Below are positions 1 to 8,547 of a DNA stretch of 64,000 nucleotides, piece by piece. A program made the position numbers and the translations under genes. This DNA comes from GCA-2728135 sp002728135 (GTDB taxonomy: Bacteria > Pseudomonadota > Alphaproteobacteria > UBA828). Positions within the stretch are counted from its first letter, which is position 1; each line of letters opens with the position of its first letter. The stretch is taken from assembly GCA_963997635.1 (NCBI GenBank), contig CAXEND010000002.1, forward strand, positions 124,001 through 188,000, in the 5' to 3' direction. The notes under the pieces are model-generated. The model did no database searches. It saw only the letters and a list, made by a program, of their open reading frames with translations, and was not told the origin of the DNA.

Positions 1-91
1 AGCCTATTGATACATTCCCGCACGTAAAGAAATTAGGTAATAATTGCTCAACAAGTCTTAAATATTAGACAAGAACCGGGCACAAAGAAAA

Positions 92-1024
92 ATGAAACTT
101 CTTGCAGGCAATAGCAACCGACAGTTGGCAGAAGCAATAGCTGCAGCTCTAAATATACCGCTTACAAGGGCCTCTGTGCACCGTTTTGCGGATATGGAAG
201 TGTTTGTCGAAATTCATGAGAATGTTAGGGGTGAAGATGTATTCTTAATACAATCTACCTCTTATCCAGCAAATGATAATTTAATGGAATTGCTAGTTTG
301 CATTGATGCATTAAAACGGGCATCTGCTCGACGTATAACGGCTATTTTGCCATACTTTGGTTACGCACGTCAGGATCGTAAGTCTGCAGCAAGAACACCT
401 ATTTCAGCAAAACTAGTTGCAAACCTTATAACTGCAGCTGGTGCAAACCGCGTTCTTACGCTCGACCTACATGCAGGACAAATACAAGGGTTTTTTGACA
501 TTCCTGTTGATAATTTATTTGCTGCACCTGTGATCTCAGACGATATCAATGAACGATTTGATGGAAATAAACTTATGTTTGTTTCCCCTGATGTTGGTGG
601 CGTATTAAGAGCTAGATCAATTGCTCAAAGACATAACGCAGACTTAGCCATTGTTGATAAAAGGCGAGAAAAAGCTGGCGTCTCAGAAGTAATGAATATT
701 ATTGGTGATGTATCAGGTAGGAATTGTATAATGGTTGATGATATAGTCGACTCAGCAGGAACACTTTGTAATGCCGCTACAGCACTCAAAAAAGCAGGAG
801 CCAGTTCTGTTCATGCATATGTTACACACGCTGTGCTATCGGGAGGAGCAACTGCTAGAGTTGCTTCATCATCTTTAGAATCACTTATAGTTACAGATAG
901 TATAGCTATGACAGAGGCAGTTAGGGTAACTAAAAACATACATGTACTCTCTATATCGGGTTTAATTGCGGAGGCCATTCAACGAATTAGTACAGAATCA
1001 TCTGTTTCAAGTCTATTTGATTAA
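92..1024 (+). CDS. prsA: Ribose-phosphate pyrophosphokinase (PRPP synthetase)
   Basis: Makes PRPP from ribose 5-phosphate and ATP in the cytoplasm, feeding purine, pyrimidine, histidine and NAD synthesis. The 310-residue protein has the usual length of class I enzymes. The family signature DLHAGQIQGFFDIPVD is at residues 125-140, with metal-binding His127. The ribose-phosphate loop DDIVDSAGT is at 216-224, and the catalytic flexible-loop residues KRREK are at 190-194. The start is the first ATG after an A-rich leader with only a weak purine stretch. It is followed by rplY and pth on the same strand, a common alphaproteobacterial order. Identification is secure. Confidence 0.97.
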   Translation: MKLLAGNSNRQLAEAIAAALNIPLTRASVHRFADMEVFVEIHENVRGEDVFLIQSTSYPANDNLMELLVCIDALKRASARRITAILPYFGYARQDRKSAARTPISAKLVANLITAAGANRVLTLDLHAGQIQGFFDIPVDNLFAAPVISDDINERFDGNKLMFVSPDVGGVLRARSIAQRHNADLAIVDKRREKAGVSEVMNIIGDVSGRNCIMVDDIVDSAGTLCNAATALKKAGASSVHAYVTHAVLSGGATARVASSSLESLIVTDSIAMTEAVRVTKNIHVLSISGLIAEAIQRISTESSVSSLFD

Positions 1025-1080
1025 CTGATCAACAATTTCTATTGAACAATATAATTAACAATATCTAAGGAACGCCTAGA

Positions 1081-1764
1081 ATGTCTAATATAATCACAAT
1101 AAATGCTGAGACGCGGCAAAATCAAGGGAAAGGAGCTTCACGAAGTCTAAGACGTGAAGGGAAAATTCCTGCAGTAATATACGGTGGAGATAAAGCACCA
1201 TCCCATGTTTCAATTGAATCTAGAAAATTTGATAAAGAATATAAACAATCTGGATTCTTTTCACGGCTTTTTGATATAGAGCTTGACGGAAAAAAAGTTC
1301 GCGTTTTACCTCGTGATGTCCAATTAGACCCTGTCACAGATAAACCGCTCCACATTGACTTCTTACTTTTTGTTGAAGGTGCAAAAATATCTGTTGATGT
1401 TGCAGTTAATTTTATAGGCGAAGATGTTTGTGTGGGCCTAAAGCGTGGTGGGGTTCTAAATATAGTAAGACGTTCAGTTGAGTTATTATGTCCAGTCGAA
1501 TCTATTCCTGATATGATTGAACTAGATATTGCCAATTCAGATATTGGAGATAGCTTACATATTAGCCAGATAATATTACCTGATGGTGTAAGCCCAACCA
1601 TAACTGATAGAGATTTTACAATTGCTACTATTGCAGCTCCGACCGTGATGGTTGAAGAAGACTCAGCCACAGGAGAAGAAGATGAAGAAACTGAAAAACT
1701 TGCGGATAGTGCATCTTCTAATGATACAGAAGGTGAATCAGCGAATTCCTCCAATGAGGATTAA
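1081..1764 (+). CDS. rplY: 50S ribosomal protein L25/general stress protein Ctc
   Basis: Binds 5S rRNA in the large ribosomal subunit. The N-terminal ~95 residues are the L25 domain (RRxGKIPAVIYGG near residues 20-37). Residues ~100-190 are the TL5/CTC-type beta domain, as in the long form of L25 (about 200-220 aa) found in alphaproteobacteria, rather than the short E. coli form. The C-terminal ~30 residues are very acidic and low complexity (repeated E, D, S). An AAGGA stretch about 10 bases upstream supports the ATG. It sits 56 bp after prsA and 29 bp before pth, so the three are probably co-transcribed. Confidence 0.95.
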   Translation: MSNIITINAETRQNQGKGASRSLRREGKIPAVIYGGDKAPSHVSIESRKFDKEYKQSGFFSRLFDIELDGKKVRVLPRDVQLDPVTDKPLHIDFLLFVEGAKISVDVAVNFIGEDVCVGLKRGGVLNIVRRSVELLCPVESIPDMIELDIANSDIGDSLHISQIILPDGVSPTITDRDFTIATIAAPTVMVEEDSATGEEDEETEKLADSASSNDTEGESANSSNED

Positions 1765-1793
1765 GGCTGATACCATAGCAAGAAAATAATCTA

Positions 1794-2387
1794 ATGAATT
1801 TGCTTGTTGGGCTTGGAAACCCTGGCGCCAGACACCTTAACGACCGACATAATATTGGATTTATGGCGCTCGAAAATATCGCAGAACAATACAAGTTCAG
1901 CTCGTATCATAAAAATAAACGTTTCTATGGAGATTTATCAGAGGGGAAAGTGAACAATAAAAGAGTCATTGCCCTAAAACCATCTACATATATGAACAAT
2001 TCTGGAAAATCTGTAGCTGCAACATCACGCTTTTATAAAATACCTCCAGATAAAGTTATTATTATTCATGACGAATTAGATCTAAAGCCTGGAAAAATTA
2101 AGGCTAAATTAGGCGGTGGTGATGCCGGGCATAATGGGCTTAAGAGCATTTCTGAATATATAGGGAGTAATTATTGGAGAGTAAGGATAGGTATAGGAAA
2201 ACCCATCAACAAAACAAATACAAAAAATTATGTTCTTAGTAGCTTTGAGCAACACGAAAAAGAGTGGTTAGCAAAAATATTAGGATCGATTACCACATGT
2301 ATTCCTGATTTATTAGAAGGTGATGCAAATAAATTTTTAACTAAAGCTTCTCTCACAATTTCTAATCCCATATTATCTCCAAGTTAG
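1794..2387 (+). CDS. pth: Peptidyl-tRNA hydrolase
   Basis: Cleaves the ester bond of peptidyl-tRNAs that drop off the ribosome and recycles the tRNA. The protein is 197 aa, the usual length. Visible motifs are VGLGNPG at 5-11, catalytic His19 in DRHNIGF, Asn68 in TYMNNSG, Asp93 in IIHDELDL (activates the His) and GGGDAGHNGLKS around 107-118. The C-terminal tail after ~185 is variable. It follows rplY by 29 bp and precedes ychF by about 60 bp; pth-ychF adjacency is widespread in bacteria and supports both calls. Confidence 0.97.
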   Translation: MNLLVGLGNPGARHLNDRHNIGFMALENIAEQYKFSSYHKNKRFYGDLSEGKVNNKRVIALKPSTYMNNSGKSVAATSRFYKIPPDKVIIIHDELDLKPGKIKAKLGGGDAGHNGLKSISEYIGSNYWRVRIGIGKPINKTNTKNYVLSSFEQHEKEWLAKILGSITTCIPDLLEGDANKFLTKASLTISNPILSPS

Positions 2388-2446
2388 TAAATTATTTGTA
2401 ATAACTTTTAATATAAAAAGTAAAATTGTTAATTTATGGAGGTAAA

Positions 2447-3547
2447 ATGGGTTTTCGTTGTGGTATTGTTGGACTACCAAATGTTGGAAAATCAACCCTT
2501 TTTAACGCACTAACTAATACTCAATCTGCTGAGGTGGGTAATTATCCTTTCTGCACAGTAGAGCCACATGTTGGAAGAGTACCAGTTATTGATTCAGAAT
2601 TAATAGAAGTTTCCAAATTAGCAAAATCAAGAAAAGTTATTCCAGCTCAGCTTGAAGTTGTTGATATTGCAGGTCTTGTTCGTGGAGCAAATAAAGGTGA
2701 AGGTTTAGGAAATCAGTTTTTGGGTAATATTCGGGAAGTTGACGCAATTATTCATCTAGTTCGATGCTTTGATGATGAACAGGTCAGTCACGTGGAAGGT
2801 GACATAGATCCAATAAGAGATATAAATCTAATTGAAATTGAACTTATGCTAGCAGACCTCGAAAGCATTGAAAAACAAACAAATAATTTACAAAAAAAAT
2901 CAAAAAGTGGTGACAAATTTGCAAAAGATGCTTTACCCATAGCAGAAAAAATTACAGAAATCCTCAGAGATGGTAAACCATCACGATTATTTGTAGGTAA
3001 CAATGATGAGACAAAAATAATGAGAAGCTTTCAGTTACTGACTGCAAAGCCTGTTCTTTATGTATGTAATGTTGATGAAAAGAGTGTTCATGTTGGAAAC
3101 AATAATTCAAAGAAAGTAGAGGTTTTTTCCAAAGCTGAGAATGCTAAATATATTACTATCTCTGCCGCTATTGAATCAGAAATTGCTAGTTTAGAGGATT
3201 TTAATGAAAGAGAGGAATTTATAAACTCTCTTGGGCTTAAAGAGTTTGGTTTAGAACGTTTAGTTAAGGGTGGATACGATTTACTAAGTTTAATCAGTTT
3301 TTTTACGGCTGGCGAAAAAGAAAGCCGTGCATGGACAATTAAACAAGGCACTAACGCTCAAAATGCCGCAGGTGTAATTCATACAGATTTCTCGCGTGGA
3401 TTTATATGTGCAGAAACAATATCTTTTAAGGATTATTTAGAATATAGCGGAGAACAGGGAGCTAAAGAAGCTGGGAGAATGAGACAAGAAGGTCGCCAAT
3501 ATCTCGTTAATAATAAGGATATAATCCTTTTTAGATTTAATGTCTAA
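2447..3547 (+). CDS. ychF: Redox-regulated ribosome-binding ATPase/GTPase YchF (OLA1 family)
   Basis: Obg-family P-loop protein that binds ribosomes and hydrolyses ATP in characterised homologues. I start it at the ATG at 2447 because GGAGG (2438-2442) lies 4 bases upstream; an in-frame TTG at 2426 lies before that ribosome-binding site and is unlikely. From this start the protein is 366 aa. The Walker A/G1 motif GLPNVGKST is at 9-17, G3 DIAGLVRGA near 66-74, and the non-canonical G4 NVDE typical of YchF follows. The C-terminal TGS-type domain carries FTAGEKESRAW and the conserved end DIILFRFNV. It lies downstream of pth. Confidence 0.97.
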   Translation: MGFRCGIVGLPNVGKSTLFNALTNTQSAEVGNYPFCTVEPHVGRVPVIDSELIEVSKLAKSRKVIPAQLEVVDIAGLVRGANKGEGLGNQFLGNIREVDAIIHLVRCFDDEQVSHVEGDIDPIRDINLIEIELMLADLESIEKQTNNLQKKSKSGDKFAKDALPIAEKITEILRDGKPSRLFVGNNDETKIMRSFQLLTAKPVLYVCNVDEKSVHVGNNNSKKVEVFSKAENAKYITISAAIESEIASLEDFNEREEFINSLGLKEFGLERLVKGGYDLLSLISFFTAGEKESRAWTIKQGTNAQNAAGVIHTDFSRGFICAETISFKDYLEYSGEQGAKEAGRMRQEGRQYLVNNKDIILFRFNV

Positions 3548-3606
3548 AAATACTTTACATCTATAAACTAACTTTTCTAAATCAAATTAATACACCGGAG
3601 TTATAA

Positions 3607-4281
3607 ATGACTGATAAAATAAACATTGCTTCCAAAGATGGCCATAATTTTGGTGCTTATATTGCAGAACCTCAAGAACAAACAGGACAAGGGCTAGTTA
3701 TTCTCCAAGAGATTTTTGGGGTAAATACACATATAAGAGAGGTCTGCGACTCCTATTCTAGCTATGGGTTTACTTCACTTGCTCCATCTTTATTTGACCG
3801 CACTGAAAAGAATGTTGAACTTAACTATTTAGAGAAAGATATTAAAAAAGGGCGCACATTAAAGTCTAAAATAGGATGGGAAAAACCATTACTTGATATA
3901 CAAGCATCAATTGATTTTTTAAGAAAAAGAAATTGTTCAAAAATAGGTGTATTAGGATATTGCTGGGGTGGTTCACTTGCTTTTCTATCCGCTTGCAGAC
4001 TAAGCCCTGATGCAACAATTGGATATTATGGTGGTCAAATAATTGAGTTTTATTCCGAGTTACCCCGATGTCCAACCATCCTTCATTTTGGGTCGGAAGA
4101 TACGTCAATCCCCATAAGCAACGTTGAAAAAATAAGTAATCAACACCCACAGATTGGAGTATATGTTTATAAAGGTGCCAATCATGGATTTAACTGTAAT
4201 AAACGCTCTGACTTTGACTCCAAATCAAGTAAACAGGCACTCTCACGAACTCTTGACCATCTCAGGGAACACCTGAGATGA
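3607..4281 (+). CDS. Dienelactone hydrolase family protein
   Basis: Alpha/beta hydrolase of the carboxymethylenebutenolidase (DLH) family, 224 aa. The DLH triad is visible: nucleophile Cys119 in GYCWGG, Asp165 in SEDTSIP and His193 in ANHGF, with Glu35 in QEIFG, the residue that primes the cysteine in characterised enzymes. Members hydrolyse dienelactones or other small lactones and esters. The natural substrate cannot be read from sequence, and no aromatic-degradation genes are nearby. CGGAG 6 bases before the ATG supports the start. The stop overlaps the mtnP start by 4 bases (ATGA), indicating translational coupling. Confidence 0.88.
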   Translation: MTDKINIASKDGHNFGAYIAEPQEQTGQGLVILQEIFGVNTHIREVCDSYSSYGFTSLAPSLFDRTEKNVELNYLEKDIKKGRTLKSKIGWEKPLLDIQASIDFLRKRNCSKIGVLGYCWGGSLAFLSACRLSPDATIGYYGGQIIEFYSELPRCPTILHFGSEDTSIPISNVEKISNQHPQIGVYVYKGANHGFNCNKRSDFDSKSSKQALSRTLDHLREHLR

Positions 4282-5171
4282 GTAGCCTTGATGACCACAC
4301 TCGTAAAACTAAGCTAGGCATCATTGGTGGGAGCGGCCTGTATGAAATAGACGGACTTAAAAATTCAAACTGGATCGATGTAGAAAGTCCATTTGGTACC
4401 CCCTCTGATAAATTTTTATGTGGGGTTCTAAATGGTCTAGAAATTGTCTTTTTACCACGTCATGGCAGAGGCCATATACACTCTCCTACATCAATAAATT
4501 TTCGAGCAAATATCGACTCCCTAAAAAGATTAGGGGTAACTGATATAATTTCCCTTTCGGCAGTTGGCTCACTACGCCAAGACTTTGAACCTGGAGATTT
4601 TGTTGTTGCTGATCAGTTTATAGACCGCACCTTCCTCCGAAATAATTCATTCTTTGGTTCTGGATGCGTTGCACATGTTAGTATGGCAAACCCAGTTTGT
4701 AATCGCCTTGCTAAAAAAATCTTTACTTCGGGTAAATTATTACCCGACCTAAAACTTCATTCAAAGGGAACCTATATCGTTATAGAAGGGCCACAGTTTT
4801 CTTCATTTGCAGAGTCTAATCTTTATAGAAATTGGGGATGTAGCATAATTGGGATGACTAACATGCCAGAAGCCAAGTTAGCACGTGAGGCTGAGATATG
4901 TTATGCAACAGTTGGTATGGTTACCGACTACGACTGCTGGCATTCAGGCCACGAGGCCGTAACCGTTGATAAAGTGATCAAATGCGTCAATGAAAATGCA
5001 AACAAGGCTAGAAGTCTTGTAAGCCTTCTAGCTAAAGAAATAGAAATCGAAAGAACATATTGTGGGGGTGGTTGTGATAGGGCTCTGGATAATGCTCTAA
5101 TGACTGAAGCTGCAGAGCAGGACTCTGAAATAATAAATAATCTTTCCGCTATTATCGGCCAGAGGAAATGA
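4278..5171 (+). CDS. mtnP: S-methyl-5'-thioadenosine phosphorylase
   Basis: Phosphorolyses methylthioadenosine to adenine and methylthioribose 1-phosphate, the first step of methionine salvage and the way to clear this polyamine/SAM by-product. The 297-aa protein carries GIIGGSGLYEIDG at the N terminus, the MTAP-type RHGRGHIHSPTSINFRAN segment, GPQFSSFAES and NMPEAKLAREAEICYA near 195-210, all as in the MTAP branch of the PNP/UDP family. It is coupled by a 4-bp overlap to the DLH gene and converges on petC. In related alphaproteobacteria mtnP is also a neighbour of the bc1 operon. Confidence 0.95.
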   Translation: MSSLDDHTRKTKLGIIGGSGLYEIDGLKNSNWIDVESPFGTPSDKFLCGVLNGLEIVFLPRHGRGHIHSPTSINFRANIDSLKRLGVTDIISLSAVGSLRQDFEPGDFVVADQFIDRTFLRNNSFFGSGCVAHVSMANPVCNRLAKKIFTSGKLLPDLKLHSKGTYIVIEGPQFSSFAESNLYRNWGCSIIGMTNMPEAKLAREAEICYATVGMVTDYDCWHSGHEAVTVDKVIKCVNENANKARSLVSLLAKEIEIERTYCGGGCDRALDNALMTEAAEQDSEIINNLSAIIGQRK

Positions 5172-5205
5172 GCCAAATCAATTTTCAGACATTAAAAAAA
5201 CACGT

Positions 5206-5982
5206 CTATTTTATCTTTAGTTTCTTCCAAGTTCTCTTGTATATAACAAATAATAATGCAACAAATACAGCTAAGAAAATAAGTACTTTTAGCCCAGTTT
5301 GTTTTCTCTCTTCAAGCTCTGGCTCGGCTGCCCAGGATAAAAACTGAGTGACATCACTTGCTTGTTGCTTAATTGTAGCTCCAGTTCCATCAACATACTC
5401 TACAGATTCCGGATAAATTGGCTGTGGCATTGCAATTTGATGACCAGAAAAATAGTGATTATAATACATACCTTCCGCTAATTCAAAACCACTAGGGGGT
5501 TCCTCTTCATACCCAGTCAAAAGAGCATATAGATAATCAGCTCCAGCAGGTTTTGACTTTATGACAAGTGATAGATCAGGTGGCAATGCTCCCCCGTTAG
5601 CAGCTCTAGCTGCATTATTGTTTGCAAAGGGTGCGGGCCAATAATCAGAAGGACGAGCAGGCCGCATAAACATTTCCCCTTCATCATCTGGTCCATCTTG
5701 AACCTCATATTCAGCGGCAATAACCTTAACTTCATCAGGAGAGAAGCCAATATCAACTAAATTTCTAAATGCAATGTAGTTTAGAGAATGGCATGAAGCA
5801 CAGACTTCTTGAAATACTTGAAAACCTCTTACAAGGGCAGAATCGTCGTATGTACCAAAAATACCCTCCTGTTTCCAATCGTGGTCTGGTATTTCTTTTG
5901 CGTCACCAGCAGCATAAACAATATTGATAGATGCCAGCCAGGTGATAATAAGTGCAAAAATGACAGTAGGAGCTCTATACAT
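5206..5982 (-). CDS. petC: Ubiquinol-cytochrome c reductase, cytochrome c1 subunit
   Basis: Carries electrons from the Rieske centre to soluble or membrane cytochrome c in complex III. The 258-aa protein has a signal peptide (about 1-24), the heme attachment site CASCH at 61-65, the distal heme ligand Met185 in IAMPQPI and a C-terminal membrane anchor at ~230-248 followed by basic residues. It is a stand-alone c1, not fused to cytochrome b as in some rhizobia. The ATG overlaps the petB stop in a TAATG junction, so translation is coupled. It is the last gene of petABC. Confidence 0.97.
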   Translation of the reverse strand: MYRAPTVIFALIITWLASINIVYAAGDAKEIPDHDWKQEGIFGTYDDSALVRGFQVFQEVCASCHSLNYIAFRNLVDIGFSPDEVKVIAAEYEVQDGPDDEGEMFMRPARPSDYWPAPFANNNAARAANGGALPPDLSLVIKSKPAGADYLYALLTGYEEEPPSGFELAEGMYYNHYFSGHQIAMPQPIYPESVEYVDGTGATIKQQASDVTQFLSWAAEPELEERKQTGLKVLIFLAVFVALLFVIYKRTWKKLKIK

Positions 5983-7223
5983 TAGGCTTCTCCCTCTGCT
6001 TTGGATTTTCCAGCCTTTTCTAATATAGCTTGATGTATACTCTCAGGAAGAGGTTTAGTTTTCTCAACTTTACCTAATATGGGCATAATTAGAATAAAAT
6101 GCACAAAATAGTAGATTGTGCAGATCCTACCAATGACTAAGTATACACCTTCGGCTGGCATCGCACCAACCCAGCCAAGCACAACACAATCTGCAAAGAA
6201 CACCCAAAACAATTGCTTGTATATTGGTCTGAAACGAGCACTTCTAACTTTTGAGGTGTCAAGCCAAGGTAAAACAAACAGGATTAAAATTGCGGCTGCC
6301 ATAGCGATAACGCCACCAAGCTTATCGGGAACGGATCGTAAGATTGCGTAAAAAGGTAAGAAATACCATTCTGGCACAATATGTGCAGGTGTCTGTAGAG
6401 GGTTTGCTTTTTCGTAATTTACAGCTTCTCCTAATGTATTAGGCAAGTAAAAAACAAAAACTAAAAGCACAAAAAGCATCACTGCACCTGTAAATAAATC
6501 TTTGGTGGTGCAATAAGGGCTGAACGGCATTGTATCTTTTGGGCTTTTTATATCTATACCCAGTGGATTATTTGATTTTCTATGGTGCAAAGCCCATAGA
6601 TGAAGAAAGACAAGCCCGCACATAACAAACGGTAGTAAATAATGCAGAGAAAAAAATCTGTTCAGGGTTGGGTTATCAACAGAAAAACCACCCCACAACC
6701 ATTCTACCAAGTCATCACCTATCCATGGAATTGCTGAGAAAAGATTTGTTATTACTGTTGCTCCCCAGAAACTCATCTGGCCCCAAGGTAATACATATCC
6801 TAAAAATGCGGTTGCCATCATTAGCAACAATAAAATTATTCCAAACCACCAAAGAATTTCCCTAGGGGCTTTATAGGAACCATAATATAAGCTTCTAAAG
6901 ATGTGGATGTAGACAACAACAAAGAACATAGATGCACCATTGGCATGTGCATAGCGTAATAGCCAGCCCCACTCAACATCACGCATTATGTGCTCCACAG
7001 AATCAAATGCATGATCAGCATGGGGAGTGTAGTGCATGGAAAGCAAAACACCTGTTACAATTTGTGCTACCAGCATAACCATAGCCATGGAGCCAAATGT
7101 CCACCAGTAATTCAAATTACGAGGGGCAGGATAATCTATACCGTGTGCGATAGCCCAGCTAAACACTGGTATACGGTACTCAATCCATTGGACAACCTTA
7201 TTTTGTGGAACTGGGGTGCTCAT
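5982..7223 (-). CDS. petB: Ubiquinol-cytochrome c reductase, cytochrome b subunit
   Basis: Core quinol-oxidising membrane subunit of complex III. I use the ATG at 7223 (413 aa) because AGGGAGA sits 8 bases upstream; the GTG two codons earlier is too close to it. The four heme-ligating histidines occur in two 14-residue-spaced pairs (His93/His107 and His194/His208), matching heme bL and bH. The Qo-site PEWY motif is at 284-287. Eight or more hydrophobic helices and the length fit full cytochrome b. The gene lies between petA and petC. Confidence 0.97.
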   Translation of the reverse strand: MSTPVPQNKVVQWIEYRIPVFSWAIAHGIDYPAPRNLNYWWTFGSMAMVMLVAQIVTGVLLSMHYTPHADHAFDSVEHIMRDVEWGWLLRYAHANGASMFFVVVYIHIFRSLYYGSYKAPREILWWFGIILLLLMMATAFLGYVLPWGQMSFWGATVITNLFSAIPWIGDDLVEWLWGGFSVDNPTLNRFFSLHYLLPFVMCGLVFLHLWALHHRKSNNPLGIDIKSPKDTMPFSPYCTTKDLFTGAVMLFVLLVFVFYLPNTLGEAVNYEKANPLQTPAHIVPEWYFLPFYAILRSVPDKLGGVIAMAAAILILFVLPWLDTSKVRSARFRPIYKQLFWVFFADCVVLGWVGAMPAEGVYLVIGRICTIYYFVHFILIMPILGKVEKTKPLPESIHQAILEKAGKSKAEGEA

Positions 7224-7237
7224 TTGCACACTCTCCC

Positions 7238-7798
7238 TTAACCAATCTTTACTAATGTATCATCTAAAAAGTTATGCTCTGGAACCTCTAGGTTTCTGGG
7301 TGCAGGTCCTTTCCGAATCCTTCCAGAAGTATCGTAATGAGAACCATGGCAGGGACAAAACCATCCACCATACTCTCCCTTAGGGTCACCGAGCTTATTT
7401 CCAAGTGGAATGCAACCTAAATGTGTGCATACACCCACTAAAATCAACCATTTACCTTTGTAGGATCTATCCTCGTCAGCTTCTGGATCACTAAGGTCAT
7501 CTATATTGACCTTTTGGGCTTCTTCAATTTCTGCCTGTGTACGATGTCGAATGAATACGGGCTTACCCCTCCACATTACTGAAATCGCCTGTCCTTCAGA
7601 GATCCCTGAGATATCTACCTCAGTTGAAGCTAAAGCGAGCACATCTGCCGACGGATTCATTGTTTCTATTAGCGGCCAAACTACTCCAACCGCACCCATA
7701 GCACCCATAGCACCTGCTGCAAGAACAAGAAAGTCTCGCCGTGTTCCTTCTTCCTCTGTAACAGAGGTCTGATCACCCTCTGGCGTCGAATCTGCCAT
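7238..7798 (-). CDS. petA: Ubiquinol-cytochrome c reductase, Rieske iron-sulfur subunit
   Basis: Supplies the high-potential [2Fe-2S] centre of complex III. The second of two adjacent ATGs is taken as start (186 aa), because GGGGGA then lies 5 bases upstream. A twin-arginine-like TRRDF motif around residue 20 precedes an Ala/Gly-rich hydrophobic helix, as expected for Tat-inserted Rieske proteins. The cluster boxes are CTHLGC (Cys124, His126, Cys129) and CPCHGS (Cys148, Cys150, His151). It is the first gene of petABC; the 220-bp divergent region toward trmL contains a RegR-like half-conserved dyad. Confidence 0.97.
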   Translation of the reverse strand: MADSTPEGDQTSVTEEEGTRRDFLVLAAGAMGAMGAVGVVWPLIETMNPSADVLALASTEVDISGISEGQAISVMWRGKPVFIRHRTQAEIEEAQKVNIDDLSDPEADEDRSYKGKWLILVGVCTHLGCIPLGNKLGDPKGEYGGWFCPCHGSHYDTSGRIRKGPAPRNLEVPEHNFLDDTLVKIG

Positions 7799-7925
7799 CA
7801 TTATCCCCCATATCGACTGGGCCCCTATAATAATTACATTTAAGTCTTCCTATATCATAATGGAAGTCTTAGTAAAAAAATGTTTCCTCACAGCAAATAA
7901 CTGATTGGGAAGATGGAGGGTTAGC

Positions 7926-7970
7926 ATGAGCAGGTTGGAAGGGCAAGACGATTTAATGTCGCTACAGTAA
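7926..7970 (+). CDS. Possible 14-codon leader or small ORF upstream of trmL
   Basis: ATG at 7926 follows GGAGGG (7915-7920) with a 5-base spacer, one of the better ribosome-binding sites in the window. The frame gives MSRLEGQDDLMSLQ and ends with TAA at 7968-7970, 48 bases before trmL. No regulatory codon run is visible. It overlaps the RegR-like dyad (7948-7962), so one of the two may be fortuitous. Presented as a candidate only. Confidence 0.25.
   Translation: MSRLEGQDDLMSLQ
7948..7962 (-). promoter_or_regulatory. RegR/RegA-like redox box upstream of petABC (degenerate)
   Basis: On the strand of petA this reads GCGACATTAAATCGT. It is identical at 12 of 15 positions to the dyad upstream of coxB at 58305-58319, and matches 9 of the 11 fixed positions of the RegR-type pattern GNGRCRTTNNGNCGC (pattern recalled from the family). 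It lies about 150 bases before the petA start. No good -10 is visible at the spacing used at coxB, so the promoter position is not resolved. Confidence 0.45.
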
Positions 7971-8018
7971 TAGAAATCGATAATTTAGATAATCAATTGT
8001 ATTTTAGGGGGGATAAGA

Positions 8019-8543
8019 ATGAGATTTGTGCTTTTTCAACCAGATATTGCACCTAATGTAGGAACTATTCTGAGAATGGCTGCTTGCTTTGACGTTGGGG
8101 TTGATATAATCGAACCCTGTGGTTTTCCTTGGGACACAAGAATATTAAGGCGTTCAGCCTTAGATTATCATAAATTTGTTCGAATCGAGCGTTACTCGTC
8201 ATGGTCAGATTATTTCGACAAATATCATGAAATAATTCCAGACTTAAAAGAAAACTCATCTTTTATGGGCAATACTAAGCAAATTGGTGTAAACGATAAT
8301 AAAAGCCGTTTAGTATTACTTACAACAAAAGGGGAAAAACCGTATTACAATTTCAGATTCAAACCTAATGACAGGATAATGGTGGGAAGAGAAAGTGCCG
8401 GTGTACCTGAGAAAGTCCACCTTGCAGCTCATCAACGGCTCATTATACCGATGAAACCAGACAGAAGGTCACTTAATATTGCCGTTGCCCTAGGGATAGT
8501 CGCAGGTGAAGCACTAAGACAAACAAAATTATTTTCAGAGTAA
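8019..8543 (+). CDS. trmL: tRNA (cytidine(34)-2'-O)-methyltransferase TrmL
   Basis: SPOUT-class SAM-dependent methyltransferase that 2'-O-methylates the wobble base of tRNA-Leu isoacceptors in characterised homologues. The 174-aa protein opens with FQPDIAPNVGTILRMAACFDV and has the C-terminal trefoil-knot motifs MVGRESAGVPE and SLNIAVALGIVAGEALRQ. It is slightly longer than the E. coli enzyme because of an insertion around residues 75-110. A GGGGGGAT purine run just upstream supports the ATG. It is followed after 4 bases by hemF, and this trmL-hemF pair opposite petABC is familiar from Rhodospirillales-type genomes. Confidence 0.93.
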   Translation: MRFVLFQPDIAPNVGTILRMAACFDVGVDIIEPCGFPWDTRILRRSALDYHKFVRIERYSSWSDYFDKYHEIIPDLKENSSFMGNTKQIGVNDNKSRLVLLTTKGEKPYYNFRFKPNDRIMVGRESAGVPEKVHLAAHQRLIIPMKPDRRSLNIAVALGIVAGEALRQTKLFSE

Positions 8544-8547
8544 GTAT

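Noticed and set aside
1..91. Upstream region of prsA as a possible RNA gene or gene end
   Set aside because: No tRNA-like fold, hairpin or open frame with coding character can be recognised in this short piece.
1122..1754. A 210-codon minus-strand frame opposite rplY
   Set aside because: Serine-rich shadow of the acidic L25 gene; rplY is unambiguous on the other strand.
7842..7870. AAGTCTT direct repeat (7842-7848 and 7864-7870) upstream of petA
   Set aside because: Spacing of 22 bp fits two helical turns, but a 7-base repeat in AT-rich DNA is weak and has no known binding protein.
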